Positions 1-8,407 are shown, numbered from the stretch's first letter. The stretch is DNA of 28,986 nt from JBFGCT01 sp041581055 (GCA_041581055.1 JBFGCT010000030.1:1-28986), one strand, 5' to 3'. The notes: a model not told the origin generated them from the sequence alone. Program-made: numbers and translations.

Positions 1-72
1 CACCATGCCCCCCGCCACTCCCTCCACCATGCCCCCCGCCACTCCCTCCACCATGCCCCCCGCCACTCCCTC
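1..72. repeat. Three perfect 24-bp tandem repeats
   Basis: Three identical 24-bp units fill bases 1-24, 25-48 and 49-72. Each contains an in-frame ATG and encodes MPPATPST, so the array adds three copies of that octapeptide, each with its own possible start, to the front of the alkyltransferase gene. The array begins exactly at the window edge and may extend further left. The unit length is a multiple of three, so copy-number change would keep the frame. Confidence 0.95.
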
Positions 73-628
73 CACGACGACCGCCACCGGAACGGTGGCG
101 ACCGTGATGCCGTCACCGGTCGGACCGCTGACCCTCGTCGCCTCCGAGCGTGGCTTGCGCGCCGTCTCGTGGCCCGACCCCGACGACGGCGCCGGCGACA
201 GCGGTGACGGCGACGGCGACACGGGTGACGGCGACGCCACCGGGGCCGGCGTCGACACCGCTCACCCGATCCTCGTCGCGGCCACTCGCCAGCTGGGCGA
301 GTACTTCGCCGGCGAGCGCACCGAGTTCGACGTGCCGCTCGACCCGGTCGGGACGCCGTTCCAGCTGTCGGCGTGGACGGCGCTGCGCTCGATTCCGTAC
401 GGCGAGACGATCAGCTACGGCGAGCAGGCCGAGCGGATGGGGGACAGGCGCAAGGCCCGGGCGGTCGGCGCGGCGAACGGCAAGAACCCGTTGTCGATCG
501 TCGTCCCCTGCCATCGAGTCGTCGGCGCCGACGGGTCGTTGACCGGGTTCGCCGGCGGCGTGGAGACGAAGGCCTGGCTGCTCGCCCACGAGCGGGCGAC
601 GTCGGGCCGCGCCCTCGCCCTCGGCTGA
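5..628 (+). CDS. ogt: Methylated-DNA--protein-cysteine S-methyltransferase
   Basis: Suicide DNA-repair protein that transfers the alkyl group from O6-alkylguanine to its own cysteine. The C-terminal DNA-binding domain is intact: the PCHR active-site motif is at residues 168-171 (acceptor Cys169), preceded by the family's PYGETISYGE segment near 131-140 and followed by a GGxxxKxWLLxHE end. Two oddities are visible: the repeat-encoded N-terminus (residues 1-24) and an Asp/Gly-rich insertion at about 57-84 within the poorly conserved N-terminal domain. The family core begins at about residue 31-35, so GTG 95 (TVATV...) is a credible alternative start; the upstream context is outside the window. 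The enzymatic identity is firm, the start is not. Confidence 0.9.
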   Translation: MPPATPSTMPPATPSTMPPATPSTTTATGTVATVMPSPVGPLTLVASERGLRAVSWPDPDDGAGDSGDGDGDTGDGDATGAGVDTAHPILVAATRQLGEYFAGERTEFDVPLDPVGTPFQLSAWTALRSIPYGETISYGEQAERMGDRRKARAVGAANGKNPLSIVVPCHRVVGADGSLTGFAGGVETKAWLLAHERATSGRALALG

Positions 629-648
629 TCGGCGGCGGCGCCGCTCGG

Positions 649-1242
649 CTACGTGCGGCGCCGCGCCTGGGCGGACTGGGCGCGGCGCGCCCGGTCGGCG
701 TCCTTGCGCGCCTTGCGCGCCTCGGCGCGCTTGGCGCGCAGCGCGTCCTGCTCCTCCGCGGAGCGGCCGCTGTGGTCGACGACCGGGGCGATCTCGGTCG
801 GCTCGGGCTTGGGCAGCGCGACGAGCTCGTCGGTCTTGAGCAGGTCGCGGATGATCGCGCTCGCCGGCGCCTCGCCGACGACGGTCGCGGCGAGCATGAT
901 CCGGGTGATCGAGACGCCGTGCTGTTCGACGAGGCCGGGGAGCACGTCGCGCAGCTCGTCGGTCGACGGGTTGTCGGCCTGGTCGCCGAGCGCCTCGATG
1001 CAGTCGGCGAGGCAGGCGTCGCTGATGATCGCGGCGACCGCCTCCATCCCGCCGTCGATGCGTCCGGCTTTGACCGCGGCGCGCAGCGCGTCGGGTTCGA
1101 GCGGATCGACGAAGCTCCCCAAACCTTCCCGCCGGTCGTCGTCCAACGCCTCGATCGCGGCGACCAACTCCTCGTCGGTCGTCGCCTTGATCGCGCGGTC
1201 GAGGAGGCCGAGGGCCTGCATCCGGTTCTTCATCTGATTCAC
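649..1242 (-). CDS. Conserved hypothetical protein, helical, Lys/Arg-rich C-terminus
   Basis: I do not recognise the family. It is a roughly 197-residue soluble protein, largely predicted helical, with an acidic N-terminal two-thirds and a strongly basic Ala/Arg/Lys tail (about the last 40 residues) after a proline-containing linker. There is no signal peptide or membrane segment. Start choice: a TAGCGT -10-like box at 1251-1256 sits 8 nt before GTG 1242, matching a leaderless start; ATG 1233 (MKNRMQ) and ATG 1272 are in frame and possible. It faces the alkyltransferase convergently with a 20-bp gap and is divergent from the sugar-ABC ATPase gene. Confidence 0.65.
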   Translation of the reverse strand: MNQMKNRMQALGLLDRAIKATTDEELVAAIEALDDDRREGLGSFVDPLEPDALRAAVKAGRIDGGMEAVAAIISDACLADCIEALGDQADNPSTDELRDVLPGLVEQHGVSITRIMLAATVVGEAPASAIIRDLLKTDELVALPKPEPTEIAPVVDHSGRSAEEQDALRAKRAEARKARKDADRARRAQSAQARRRT

Positions 1243-1250
1243 GGGCCGCG

Positions 1251-1256
1251 ACGCTA
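1251..1256 (-). promoter_or_regulatory. Putative -10 box of a leaderless promoter
   Basis: TAGCGT on the minus strand, eight bases upstream of GTG 1242. The same hexamer with the same 8-nt gap precedes GTG 5161, which makes a chance match less likely. No convincing -35 is visible. Confidence 0.45.
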
Positions 1257-1318
1257 CCGTGCCCCGGTCCATCCCGGTCGGTGGGCCCCCGGCCTGGCAG
1301 CACGGTCGGCCGGTCGGC

Positions 1319-1324
1319 TAGGGT
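1319..1324 (+). promoter_or_regulatory. Putative -10 box for the sugar-ABC ATPase gene
   Basis: TAGGGT fits the TAnnnT pattern of actinobacterial -10 elements. A transcript from here would carry a leader of about 55 nt containing a good Shine-Dalgarno (GGGAGG, 1371-1376) ten bases before ATG 1387. No LacI-type operator like those at 9889 and 11013 is seen here. Confidence 0.4.
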
Positions 1325-1386
1325 GTGCCGGCGTTCACAGTCGCCGCCGGGGCGGCTACCGGGCGATCACGGGAGGAACGAACTTC

Positions 1387-2553
1387 ATGGCAACCGTCGT
1401 GCTCGACAGTGTCAACAAGGTCTATGAGAACGGCTTCCACGCCATTCACGACCTCGATCTCAACATCGAGGACGGCGAGTTCCTGGTACTCGTTGGCCCG
1501 TCGGGGTGCGGCAAGTCGACCGCCCTGCGGATGATCGCCGGGCTGGAGACGATCACCGGCGGCGAGATGCGGATCGGCGACCGTGTCGTCAACGACGTCG
1601 AGCCCAAGGACCGTGACATCGCGATGGTGTTCCAGAACTACGCGCTGTATCCCCACATGAGCGTGTACGACAACATCGGGTTCGCGCTGAAGCTGGCCAA
1701 GGTGCCCAAGGAGGAGATCGACGAGCGCGTCCGCAAGGCGTCGGCGATCCTCGAGCTCGACACCTACCTCGATCGAAAGCCCGGCCAGCTCTCCGGCGGG
1801 CAGCGCCAGCGCGTCGCGATGGGCCGGGCGATCGTTCGCCAGCCCTCGGCGTTCCTGATGGACGAGCCGCTGTCCAACCTCGACGCCAAACTCCGCGTGC
1901 AGATGCGGGCCGAGATCGCCGGCCTGCAGCGCGAGCTGGGCGTGACCACGTTCTACGTGACCCACGACCAGGTCGAGGCGATGACGATGGGCGACCGCGT
2001 GGCGGTCATCAAGGATGGATACCTCCAGCAGGTCGACACGCCGCAGAACCTCTACGACCGGCCGACCAACGTGTTCGTCGGGGCGTTCATCGGATCCCCG
2101 TCGATGAACCTCTACGAGGGCGTCATCAACCTCGCCGGTGACGGCGCCGGCACGATCACGCTCGGCTCCGAGACGATCGGGCTCAACCCGGCCGCCCTCG
2201 CCAAGCGCCCTGGATTGCGGCGCTACGACGGTCGGCCGGTCGTCGTCGGGATCCGCCCGGAGGACTTCGAGGACGCCGCCCTGAACCCGGGAGTCCCGGC
2301 CTCCGACCGGTTGCACACGACGGTCAACCTGATCGAGGCGCTCGGGTCGGAGCTCATGGTGCACTTCGACCTCGATGCCCGGCGCGTCGACTCGGGTGAC
2401 CCGGACGCCCAGGCCGACGAGGTCGACCACGACGCCGTCGGCCGATTCAGCCCGCGTTCGACGGCTCGGATGAAACAGCCGATCGAGATCACGATCGACA
2501 CCGAGAACACGCACTTCTTCGACCTGGACTCGCGCGAGGCGATCTGGGACTGA
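1387..2553 (+). CDS. ugpC: Sugar ABC transporter ATP-binding protein (UgpC/MsmK/AglK type)
   Basis: ATPase subunit that energises CUT1-family sugar importers. The 388-residue length fits the family: nucleotide-binding domain plus C-terminal TOBE/OB regulatory region. Walker A GPSGCGKST is at 37-45, the Q-loop FQNY near 82-85, signature LSGGQ at 135-139, Walker B FLMDE at 156-160, and the switch histidine in YVTHDQVE. The C-terminal region has an acidic linker (about 340-355) before the final strand. Start ATG 1387 is set by GGGAGG at 1371-1376. It stands alone, but the AglEFG-like operon at 5286-9839 lacks its own ATPase, so this is its probable partner, possibly shared with other importers as MsmX/MsiK proteins are. 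The ugpC symbol is the generic family name, not evidence for glycerol-3-phosphate. Confidence 0.9.
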   Translation: MATVVLDSVNKVYENGFHAIHDLDLNIEDGEFLVLVGPSGCGKSTALRMIAGLETITGGEMRIGDRVVNDVEPKDRDIAMVFQNYALYPHMSVYDNIGFALKLAKVPKEEIDERVRKASAILELDTYLDRKPGQLSGGQRQRVAMGRAIVRQPSAFLMDEPLSNLDAKLRVQMRAEIAGLQRELGVTTFYVTHDQVEAMTMGDRVAVIKDGYLQQVDTPQNLYDRPTNVFVGAFIGSPSMNLYEGVINLAGDGAGTITLGSETIGLNPAALAKRPGLRRYDGRPVVVGIRPEDFEDAALNPGVPASDRLHTTVNLIEALGSELMVHFDLDARRVDSGDPDAQADEVDHDAVGRFSPRSTARMKQPIEITIDTENTHFFDLDSREAIWD

Positions 2554-2561
2554 CCGCGGCG

Positions 2562-3143
2562 TCAGCGCCGCCGTCGGGCCGTCACGAGAATCGACCCGGC
2601 GAGTGACGCGATCGGCGCGATCGGTTGGAGGATCGCGCCGATGCCCACGTCGCCACCGAGGATGTCGTCGCTGGCGATCCCGATCATCCCGATCCCGATC
2701 AGCAAGGCGATGCTCGACGCCACGATGGCGATGATCGCGACGGCGAGGACCCTGCCGGCGAAGAACAGCGCGATGCCGAGGCCGGCGAGCACGAACGCCA
2801 TGGCGAGCATCAGTTGGCCCGGCCCGTCGAGGATCTCGCCGTCGGACGTGAAGAACAGGTCGGTGCCGCGGCGCGTGTCGTCGCCGTCGGTCAGCCACGG
2901 GAGGTAGACACCGATCGCGGCGACGACCGCGCCCACCACGATCAGGCTGCCGCCGACCTTGGCGTCCGGCCGTTTCGGCCTCTCCGCGAACCCCGGCGCC
3001 GGCCCGAACCCGGGAGGGGGGGTCGCCGCGCCGTAGGCCGGCTCGGTATAGGGCGGGGGAGCGGCGGCCGGCCCGAATCCCGGCGGTGGCGGCGGCGTGC
3101 CGCTGTCGTCGGGCGGCGGTGGAGGCGGCGGCGGGGTGCTCAT
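2562..3143 (-). CDS. Proline-rich N-terminus, four-helix membrane protein
   Basis: Unknown function. Residues 1-55 are a cytoplasmic-type low-complexity segment with runs of proline and repeated PPPGFGP motifs. After a basic patch (residues about 56-62) come four hydrophobic segments, near 65-85, 110-127, 130-152 and 165-185, ending in a basic ARRRR tail. This layout (Pro-rich tail plus four-helix core) is common among actinobacterial membrane proteins of unknown role. It is convergent with the ATPase gene (8-bp gap) and starts with ATG 3143. Confidence 0.75.
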   Translation of the reverse strand: MSTPPPPPPPPDDSGTPPPPPGFGPAAAPPPYTEPAYGAATPPPGFGPAPGFAERPKRPDAKVGGSLIVVGAVVAAIGVYLPWLTDGDDTRRGTDLFFTSDGEILDGPGQLMLAMAFVLAGLGIALFFAGRVLAVAIIAIVASSIALLIGIGMIGIASDDILGGDVGIGAILQPIAPIASLAGSILVTARRRR

Positions 3144-3170
3144 CGCCTCATTCTTGTCGCTGACCGACGC

Positions 3171-4256
3171 TCAGGGGGTGAACCTGGGCTTCAGCGGCCG
3201 GTGGGTCACGTTCGGCAACACGTGCGCGGCGACGAGATCGCACTCTGCGACGTGGGTGTAGCCGGACAGGATGAAGGCGCCGATTCCGGCGTCCTGGTAG
3301 GCGCGCAGCTTGGCGACGACCTGGTCCGGGTCGCCGACGATCGCCGCCCCGGCCCCGCTGCGGGCCCGGCCGACGCCGGTCCACAGCGCCTCTTCGACGA
3401 ACCCGTCGTCGGTCGCGTCCGCGCGGAGCGCGGCCTGGCGCTGGACGCCGACCGACGCCGCGTCGAGCGACTTGTTGCGGATCGCCGCACCCGTGTCGGC
3501 GTCGAGCCGGGACACGAGCCGCTCGGCGGCCGCCCGTGCCTCCGCCTCGGTCTCCCGCACGATCATGTGCGCCCGCAGGCCGTAGATCAGCGAGCGGTCG
3601 TACCGCTCGGCCGCGAGCGCGGTCATCTCGGCGACGGTCGTGCCGACCGACGCCACCGTGTCGGGCCACGTGAGGAACACGTCGGCCTCGGCGGCGGCGA
3701 CGTCCTTGGCCGCCGGGGAGAACCCGCCGAAGTAGAACGGGGGGCACGTGCCGTCGACCGTCGCCGCCCGGGGGGGCTCGAGTACGAGGTCGACGAACTC
3801 GCCGTGGAAGTCGATCGCCTCGCGGTTGAGCAGCGCCCGCAGCACCTGCATCCACTCGCGCGTCCGCTGGTAGCGCGGCGCCGAGTCGAGCGCCTCGCCC
3901 GGGATGTCCGACGAGATGATGTTGACCGTCAGCCGGCCGTCGGCGAACTGGTCGATCGTCGCCAGCTGGCGGGCGAGCTGGGGGAGCCACATCTCGCCCA
4001 TCCGAACGGCGAGGAGCAGGTTGATGTCGTCGGTGTGGTTGGCGATCGCCGCGGCGAACGCCGTCGAGTCGATGCCGAGCTCGTACCCGGACGGCAGCAG
4101 CACGTTGTCGAACCCGTTGCGGTCGGCGGCGCGCACGATGTCCGAGCAGTGCGGCCACGAGCTGGCCAGGCGCTGATCGGGGACGCCGAGGAACTCGTAG
4201 TCGTCGTCGCACAACGCTCCGAACCACGAGATCTCGGGCACGTCCGGTTCGGTCAT
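3171..4256 (-). CDS. LLM-class flavin-dependent oxidoreductase (SsuD-like)
   Basis: Luciferase-like monooxygenase fold, 361 residues, most like the alkanesulfonate monooxygenase subgroup: an N-terminal barrel strand (ISWFGALC), the GFDNVLLPSGYELG segment, RMGEMWLPQLARQLATIDQ, the family's GRLTVNIISSD and PPFYFGGFSPAA motifs, and a C-terminal VVAKLRAYQDAGIGAFILSGYTH. Such enzymes need reduced FMN from a separate reductase; none is obvious nearby. The substrate cannot be told. ATG 4256 is chosen; GTG 4265 is in frame and overlaps the upstream stop by four bases (GTGA), so coupled translation from there is possible. It is co-directional with the aldo/keto reductase and probably co-transcribed. 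Confidence 0.88.
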   Translation of the reverse strand: MTEPDVPEISWFGALCDDDYEFLGVPDQRLASSWPHCSDIVRAADRNGFDNVLLPSGYELGIDSTAFAAAIANHTDDINLLLAVRMGEMWLPQLARQLATIDQFADGRLTVNIISSDIPGEALDSAPRYQRTREWMQVLRALLNREAIDFHGEFVDLVLEPPRAATVDGTCPPFYFGGFSPAAKDVAAAEADVFLTWPDTVASVGTTVAEMTALAAERYDRSLIYGLRAHMIVRETEAEARAAAERLVSRLDADTGAAIRNKSLDAASVGVQRQAALRADATDDGFVEEALWTGVGRARSGAGAAIVGDPDQVVAKLRAYQDAGIGAFILSGYTHVAECDLVAAHVLPNVTHRPLKPRFTP

Positions 4257-4261
4257 CGAGC

Positions 4262-5161
4262 TCACGGGAGCGGCACCCCTTCGGAGGCCTGGATCACGGC
4301 GTAGACGTCCTCCCGGTTGAGGGTGACGCTCAGCGCGGCGGTCGACGAGGAGATGCGCCCGGGCTTCTGGCTGCCGATGATCGCGATCGGCGCCGACGGG
4401 TGGGCGAGCACGAAGGCGAGTGCGATCTGGCTGCGGTCGACGCCCTCGCGCTCGCCGAGCCGGTCGAGCTCGGCCACCAACTCGGGCGGCACGTCGTGGC
4501 CGGTCGCCAGGCGACCACCGCCCAACGGGCTCCAGGCGAGCGGGACCATCCCCGTTCGCATGCAGTCGTCGAGGGTGCCGTCGCGCAGCGGGTCGAGCTG
4601 GAGCGCGGAGTACTCGGGTTGCTCGGACACGAGCGGGAACGGAAGATGGGCGGACAGCGCGGCGACCTGGTACCGGGTGAAGTTGGAGACGCCGACCTCG
4701 CGGATCTTGCCCTCCTCGCGCAGGCTCGCCAGCGTGGCGGCGACGTCGGCCGGGTGCGTGTACATGTCCGGTCGGTGGATCTGGTACAGGTCGATCACGT
4801 CGACCTGGAGGCGGCGCAGCGACGCCTCGCACGCCGACCGCAGGTACTCCGGCGACGAGTTGTACGGCGTCGGCGGGGTGATGCCGCCCTTGGTGGCGAG
4901 CACCATCCGGTCGCGCAGCCCGGGTTCGCCGGCGAGGATCCGGCCGAGAATCTCCTCGACGTGGCCGAACCCCGTACCGCCCCAGTCGAAGCCGTAGACG
5001 TCGGCGGTGTCGATCAGGTTCATCCCGGAGTCGAGGGCCGTCTCGATCAACATCTGACCCTGCGCCAAGTCGTCGTCGGTGAACCGCCAGAGCCCGAACG
5101 CCAGCGGCCCCACCGGCGCAAGCGCCCCCAACGATCTCGGCTGTGTCTGCACAAGCGTCAC
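4262..5161 (-). CDS. Aldo/keto reductase
   Basis: NAD(P)H-dependent carbonyl reductase with a TIM-barrel fold, 299 residues. Family landmarks: the DTADVYG motif (catalytic Asp and Tyr), ATKGG (catalytic Lys), YQIHRPD (catalytic His), IREVGVSNF, SEQPEYSALQ, PLAWSPLGGGRL, and the cofactor phosphate-binding region PIAIIGSQKPGRI near the C-terminus. The extra 32 codons up to base 5257 do not resemble the family N-terminus; GTG 5161 follows a TAGCGT box by 8 nt, suggesting a leaderless transcript. It likely forms a two-gene unit with the flavin oxidoreductase. The substrate is unknown; a link to sugar import is only positional. Confidence 0.88.
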   Translation of the reverse strand: MTLVQTQPRSLGALAPVGPLAFGLWRFTDDDLAQGQMLIETALDSGMNLIDTADVYGFDWGGTGFGHVEEILGRILAGEPGLRDRMVLATKGGITPPTPYNSSPEYLRSACEASLRRLQVDVIDLYQIHRPDMYTHPADVAATLASLREEGKIREVGVSNFTRYQVAALSAHLPFPLVSEQPEYSALQLDPLRDGTLDDCMRTGMVPLAWSPLGGGRLATGHDVPPELVAELDRLGEREGVDRSQIALAFVLAHPSAPIAIIGSQKPGRISSSTAALSVTLNREDVYAVIQASEGVPLP

Positions 5162-5169
5162 GGGCGGCC

Positions 5170-5175
5170 ACGCTA
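5170..5175 (-). promoter_or_regulatory. Putative -10 box of a leaderless promoter (aldo/keto reductase)
   Basis: TAGCGT on the minus strand, eight bases before GTG 5161, the same hexamer and spacing as at 1251-1256. It lies in the 124-bp gap after the AglG-like permease and implies separate expression of the two redox genes. Confidence 0.45.
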
Positions 5176-5285
5176 CAACGTTGGCGTCATCCAGGCGCAG
5201 GGCGGAACGCACCGAAAACGAGTGGCCGGGTCCGCCGACTCGCTCAGTCGCGACCAATCCTTCGGTCTGAGTCGGACCGACTCGG

Positions 5286-6251
5286 TCAGCCCTTGACGGC
5301 GCCGGCGAGCATGCCCCGGACGAAGTACCGCTGGAGCGCGAAGAACACGATGATCGGGACGAACGCCTGCACGAACGCGCCGGCGGGGAGGATGCTCTCG
5401 TTGCGCCCGAAGTCGCCGGCGAGGTTGGCGATGACGATCGTCGTCGGCTGCTGGCTGGCGTTGGCGCCGATCATCGTGTTGGCGATCAGGAAGTCGTTCC
5501 ACGTCCACAGGAACTGGAAGATGGCGAACGCCGCGAGCACCGGGATCGACAACGGCAGCACGAGCCGCCAGAAGATCGTGAAGTGGTCGGCGCCGTCGAT
5601 GCGCGCCGCCTCGAACAAGTCCTTGGGCAGCGAACTGATGTAGTTGTGCAACAAGAAGATGGCGAACGGCATGGCGAAGCCGGTGTGCGTCAACCAGGCG
5701 GCCGTGGTGGTGCCCGCCAGGTCGAAGTCCGGGATCACGAGGATCGTCTTGTCGAGGAACGGCAACGTCAGGTGGGCGCCGTTGTTGAACATCTGCAGCG
5801 CCGGGATCAGCGCCACCTGCAGCGGGATCGCCAGCAGCGACACCGTGGCGATGAACAGCGGCTTGCGGCCTCTGAAGTCGATCCAGGCGAATCCGTACGC
5901 GGCGAAGGCGGCGATGGCGATCGGGATGATCGTCGCCGGGATCGCGATCGCCGCCGAGTTCAGCAGCGATCGGCCGAGGCCGGCCCGCGACTCGAAGATC
6001 TGGTTGTAGTTGTCGAGCGTCAGCTCGCTCGGGCTGACCTTCCACCAGCCCGAGCCCCGCTGTCCGTTGCGGTTGCGGAACGAGTTGATGAACAGCCCGA
6101 GCGTCGGGATGCTCCAGACGATGACGATGAGCCAGAGCAACCCGGTCGGGATCGACCGCAGGAGGCCGTAGACGCGGTTGACGGCGCCTCCGGAGTCGCC
6201 GGGCTTGCCCGCCGGGCCGGTGTCGCTGAGGGTTGGTGCGGTGGTGGCCAT
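5286..6251 (-). CDS. Carbohydrate ABC transporter permease (MalG/AglG type)
   Basis: Inner-membrane channel subunit of a CUT1 importer, 321 residues. The N-terminus (about 1-30) is cytoplasmic; six membrane segments follow, with the EAA loop that docks on the ATPase reading EAARIDGADHFTIFWRLVLP. The first helix ends in NSFR and is followed by a periplasmic loop containing GWWKVSP, and the segment TWNDFLIANT precedes the last helix pair; these are like AglG of rhizobial alpha-glucoside importers as I recall them. It begins 3 bp after the AglF-like stop and ends the uptake operon. The sugar is not determined by sequence alone. Confidence 0.92.
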   Translation of the reverse strand: MATTAPTLSDTGPAGKPGDSGGAVNRVYGLLRSIPTGLLWLIVIVWSIPTLGLFINSFRNRNGQRGSGWWKVSPSELTLDNYNQIFESRAGLGRSLLNSAAIAIPATIIPIAIAAFAAYGFAWIDFRGRKPLFIATVSLLAIPLQVALIPALQMFNNGAHLTLPFLDKTILVIPDFDLAGTTTAAWLTHTGFAMPFAIFLLHNYISSLPKDLFEAARIDGADHFTIFWRLVLPLSIPVLAAFAIFQFLWTWNDFLIANTMIGANASQQPTTIVIANLAGDFGRNESILPAGAFVQAFVPIIVFFALQRYFVRGMLAGAVKG

Positions 6252-6254
6252 CGG

Positions 6255-8309
6255 TCAGCCCTCCTGCTGCATCTTGCGGATGTTGAAGACCATGACGGGG
6301 AGCACCGAGAGGAAGATCAAGATCGCCAGCGCCGCCCCCTTGCCGGTGTCCTGGAAGCTGAACGCCTCCTGGAACATGTTGTTGGCCAGCACCTGCGATC
6401 CGAACTGGCCGTTCGTCGTGACTTTCACGATGTCGTAGACCTTCATCACACCGACGATCAGCGTGGTGACGACGACCCCGATCGTCGTCGCGATCTGCGG
6501 CAAGGTGACCCTCCAGAACACCTGGGAGTTCGTCGCCCCGTCGATCTTGGCCGCTTCGATCAACTCGGTCGGCACGGCCTTGATCGCCGCCGACAGGATC
6601 ACCATCGAGAACCCCGTCTGGATCCAGATGAAGATGACCATCAGCCAGAAGTTGTTGTACGGCGTCTCCTGCACGAAGAACACGGTCTCGCCCTTGGAGC
6701 CGGGAATCCCGCCGACGCCGTCCCAGCCGAACGCCCCGATGTACTGCAGGAAGAACCAGCCGACGAAGAAGATGGCGATGCCCGGCACGACCGCTCTGGC
6801 CGGTCCGTATCTCGTCGACATCCTGGCGAGGACGAGGAACAGCGTGATCAGCACCGCCACGATGAACGCGCCGAAGATGATCGTCGGGAGGCCCGATCCC
6901 GTCGACAGGCGCCCGAGGCCGACCCACAACGCGTTCATCACGCCGGTCTGCTCGGTCGACGTGTCACGGGCGAGGTAGACGAAGCGCCAGATGATCGACG
7001 CGCCGACGAGCGAGATCGCCATCGGCATGAAGATGATCGACTTGGCGACCTTCTCGCCGTGCACCCCGTCGGCGAGGACGGCGATCGCCAGCCCCATCGC
7101 CGTCGATGCGAACGTGACGACGACCACCCACCAGAGGTTGTTGATGATCGTGCCGCGCAGGGCGGTGAACACACCGAACGACACGAGCAGCACGCCGACC
7201 ACGAGCGGGCCGACGGTCGGGTTGCCGATCTCGACCGCTCGTCCGGTGCGCTGCTTCATCACGATGCCGACGACCAGCGCGACGATCAGGATCAGCACGC
7301 CGGCGATGAACGGGCGACTGGTGAACATGTTCGTCCAGTTCTCGGTGTCGAAGCTGTCGCGGTCGGTGAACACCGAGCCGTAGTTCTCGAGCCCGACCCA
7401 CTTCTCCGAGTCACGGCCGAGCAGCGAGAGATAGGCGGTGCGGATCGCCGGCACGACGAGCAGGACGCAGATGAACAGGATCGCCGGGCCGATGAAGATG
7501 ATCGCCCGCGACCGCGTCTCCAGCGCGACCCGCGCCGTGTAGTCGGGATTGAGCGTCATCCCGTGACGCCATCCGATCATCAGCGCCGGCACGATGGAGG
7601 CGATGATCGAGGTGGCGAGCGAGCCGTCACCGAGGTCGGCCGCCCCCCAGGCCCCCACGACCCAGCCGATCGCGCCGCCGATCAGCGCGCCGTGCAGCGG
7701 GGGGTGCTTGCGCAGGGCGCTGAGGCCGGCGCCGATGCCGGCGAGCACGATCGTGTAGGCCGCGATGGCCACTGGGTCGAGACCCGGGTGGAACTCTTCG
7801 CGGATGACGAGCCCGATCACGAGGCCGATCACGCCCGCGCCGCCGACGGCGATCATCAGCCTCCGCTGCGGGTCGTCGGTGACCGCCATCGCGACGCCGA
7901 TCGCGCCGAAGCCGAGCGCGCCGGCGAGCGGGCCGATCGCCCACGTGAAGAAACCCTCGCCGGACGCCAGCGTGATCAGGTTGCCGTGTAGGACGACGCC
8001 GAACACGGCGCCGATGATCGTGAACGTGATCGCGTTGAACCGCAGCCAGTCTGATCGGACCTGGTTGAACAACATGTTGGCGCCGATCCAGATGCCGGCG
8101 CTGGCGGCGACGGCGATGACCACCGTGAAGAAGGTGGTGCGGATCTTCGGCTCGACGAACGCCCAGAAGATGAAGGCGAGAATGCCGACGGCGATCGCGC
8201 CGTACTGGATGTACTGCTTGGTCGTCAGCGGCGGGCGGCGCCTCCCGCCACCGCCGCCGGGTGGTGGCCCGCTGTCGGCCTCGTCGGTTCGCTCGAGTGT
8301 GATTGCCAA
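6255..8309 (-). CDS. Sugar ABC transporter permease (MalF/AglF type) with large extra membrane region
   Basis: Channel subunit partnering the AglG-like permease. The C-terminal half is recognisably AglF-like: KSIIFMPMAISLVGASIIWR, FIWIQTGFSMVILSAAIKAVP and the EAA loop ELIEAAKIDGATNSQVFWRV. At 684 residues it is about twice the usual length. Residues 1-30 are a Gly/Pro/Arg-rich cytoplasmic segment; about seven or eight added hydrophobic segments occupy 33-245; the usual first helix (AIIFIGPAILFICVLLVVP) begins only near 270, and two further hydrophobic stretches are inserted before the core. There is no frameshift or internal stop: one open frame. It follows the solute-binding gene after a terminator-like hairpin. 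Confidence 0.88.
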   Translation of the reverse strand: MAITLERTDEADSGPPPGGGGGRRRPPLTTKQYIQYGAIAVGILAFIFWAFVEPKIRTTFFTVVIAVAASAGIWIGANMLFNQVRSDWLRFNAITFTIIGAVFGVVLHGNLITLASGEGFFTWAIGPLAGALGFGAIGVAMAVTDDPQRRLMIAVGGAGVIGLVIGLVIREEFHPGLDPVAIAAYTIVLAGIGAGLSALRKHPPLHGALIGGAIGWVVGAWGAADLGDGSLATSIIASIVPALMIGWRHGMTLNPDYTARVALETRSRAIIFIGPAILFICVLLVVPAIRTAYLSLLGRDSEKWVGLENYGSVFTDRDSFDTENWTNMFTSRPFIAGVLILIVALVVGIVMKQRTGRAVEIGNPTVGPLVVGVLLVSFGVFTALRGTIINNLWWVVVVTFASTAMGLAIAVLADGVHGEKVAKSIIFMPMAISLVGASIIWRFVYLARDTSTEQTGVMNALWVGLGRLSTGSGLPTIIFGAFIVAVLITLFLVLARMSTRYGPARAVVPGIAIFFVGWFFLQYIGAFGWDGVGGIPGSKGETVFFVQETPYNNFWLMVIFIWIQTGFSMVILSAAIKAVPTELIEAAKIDGATNSQVFWRVTLPQIATTIGVVVTTLIVGVMKVYDIVKVTTNGQFGSQVLANNMFQEAFSFQDTGKGAALAILIFLSVLPVMVFNIRKMQQEG

Positions 8310-8369
8310 CGTCGTGCCCCCTGTGCGTTGAATCCCCGCTTGTTGCCAACCCGACGCTCATCGGAAAAG

Positions 8370-8407
8370 CGACGGGGCACCGACACAGTAGTGCCGGTGC
8401 CCCGTCG
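8370..8407 (-). terminator. Strong hairpin plus T-run between binding-protein and permease genes
   Basis: Perfect 13-bp arms (8370-8382 and 8395-8407, CGACGGGGCACCG and its complement) enclose a 12-nt loop that can add a 3-bp inner stem. On the minus-strand transcript the stem is followed by CTTTTCC. It lies 46 bp after the binding-protein stop and 60 bp before the permease start, where partial termination would keep binding protein in excess over membrane subunits, a common arrangement in sugar-uptake operons. Confidence 0.8.

Noticed and set aside
5269..5283. Palindrome GAGTCGG-A-CCGACTC after the AglG-like gene as a terminator
   Set aside because: Loop too short and no T-run on either strand; kept only as a possible weak structure.
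5583..7991. An 802-codon plus-strand open frame opposite the two sugar permeases
   Set aside because: Low-complexity charged translation antisense to clear membrane proteins; no start context or motif.
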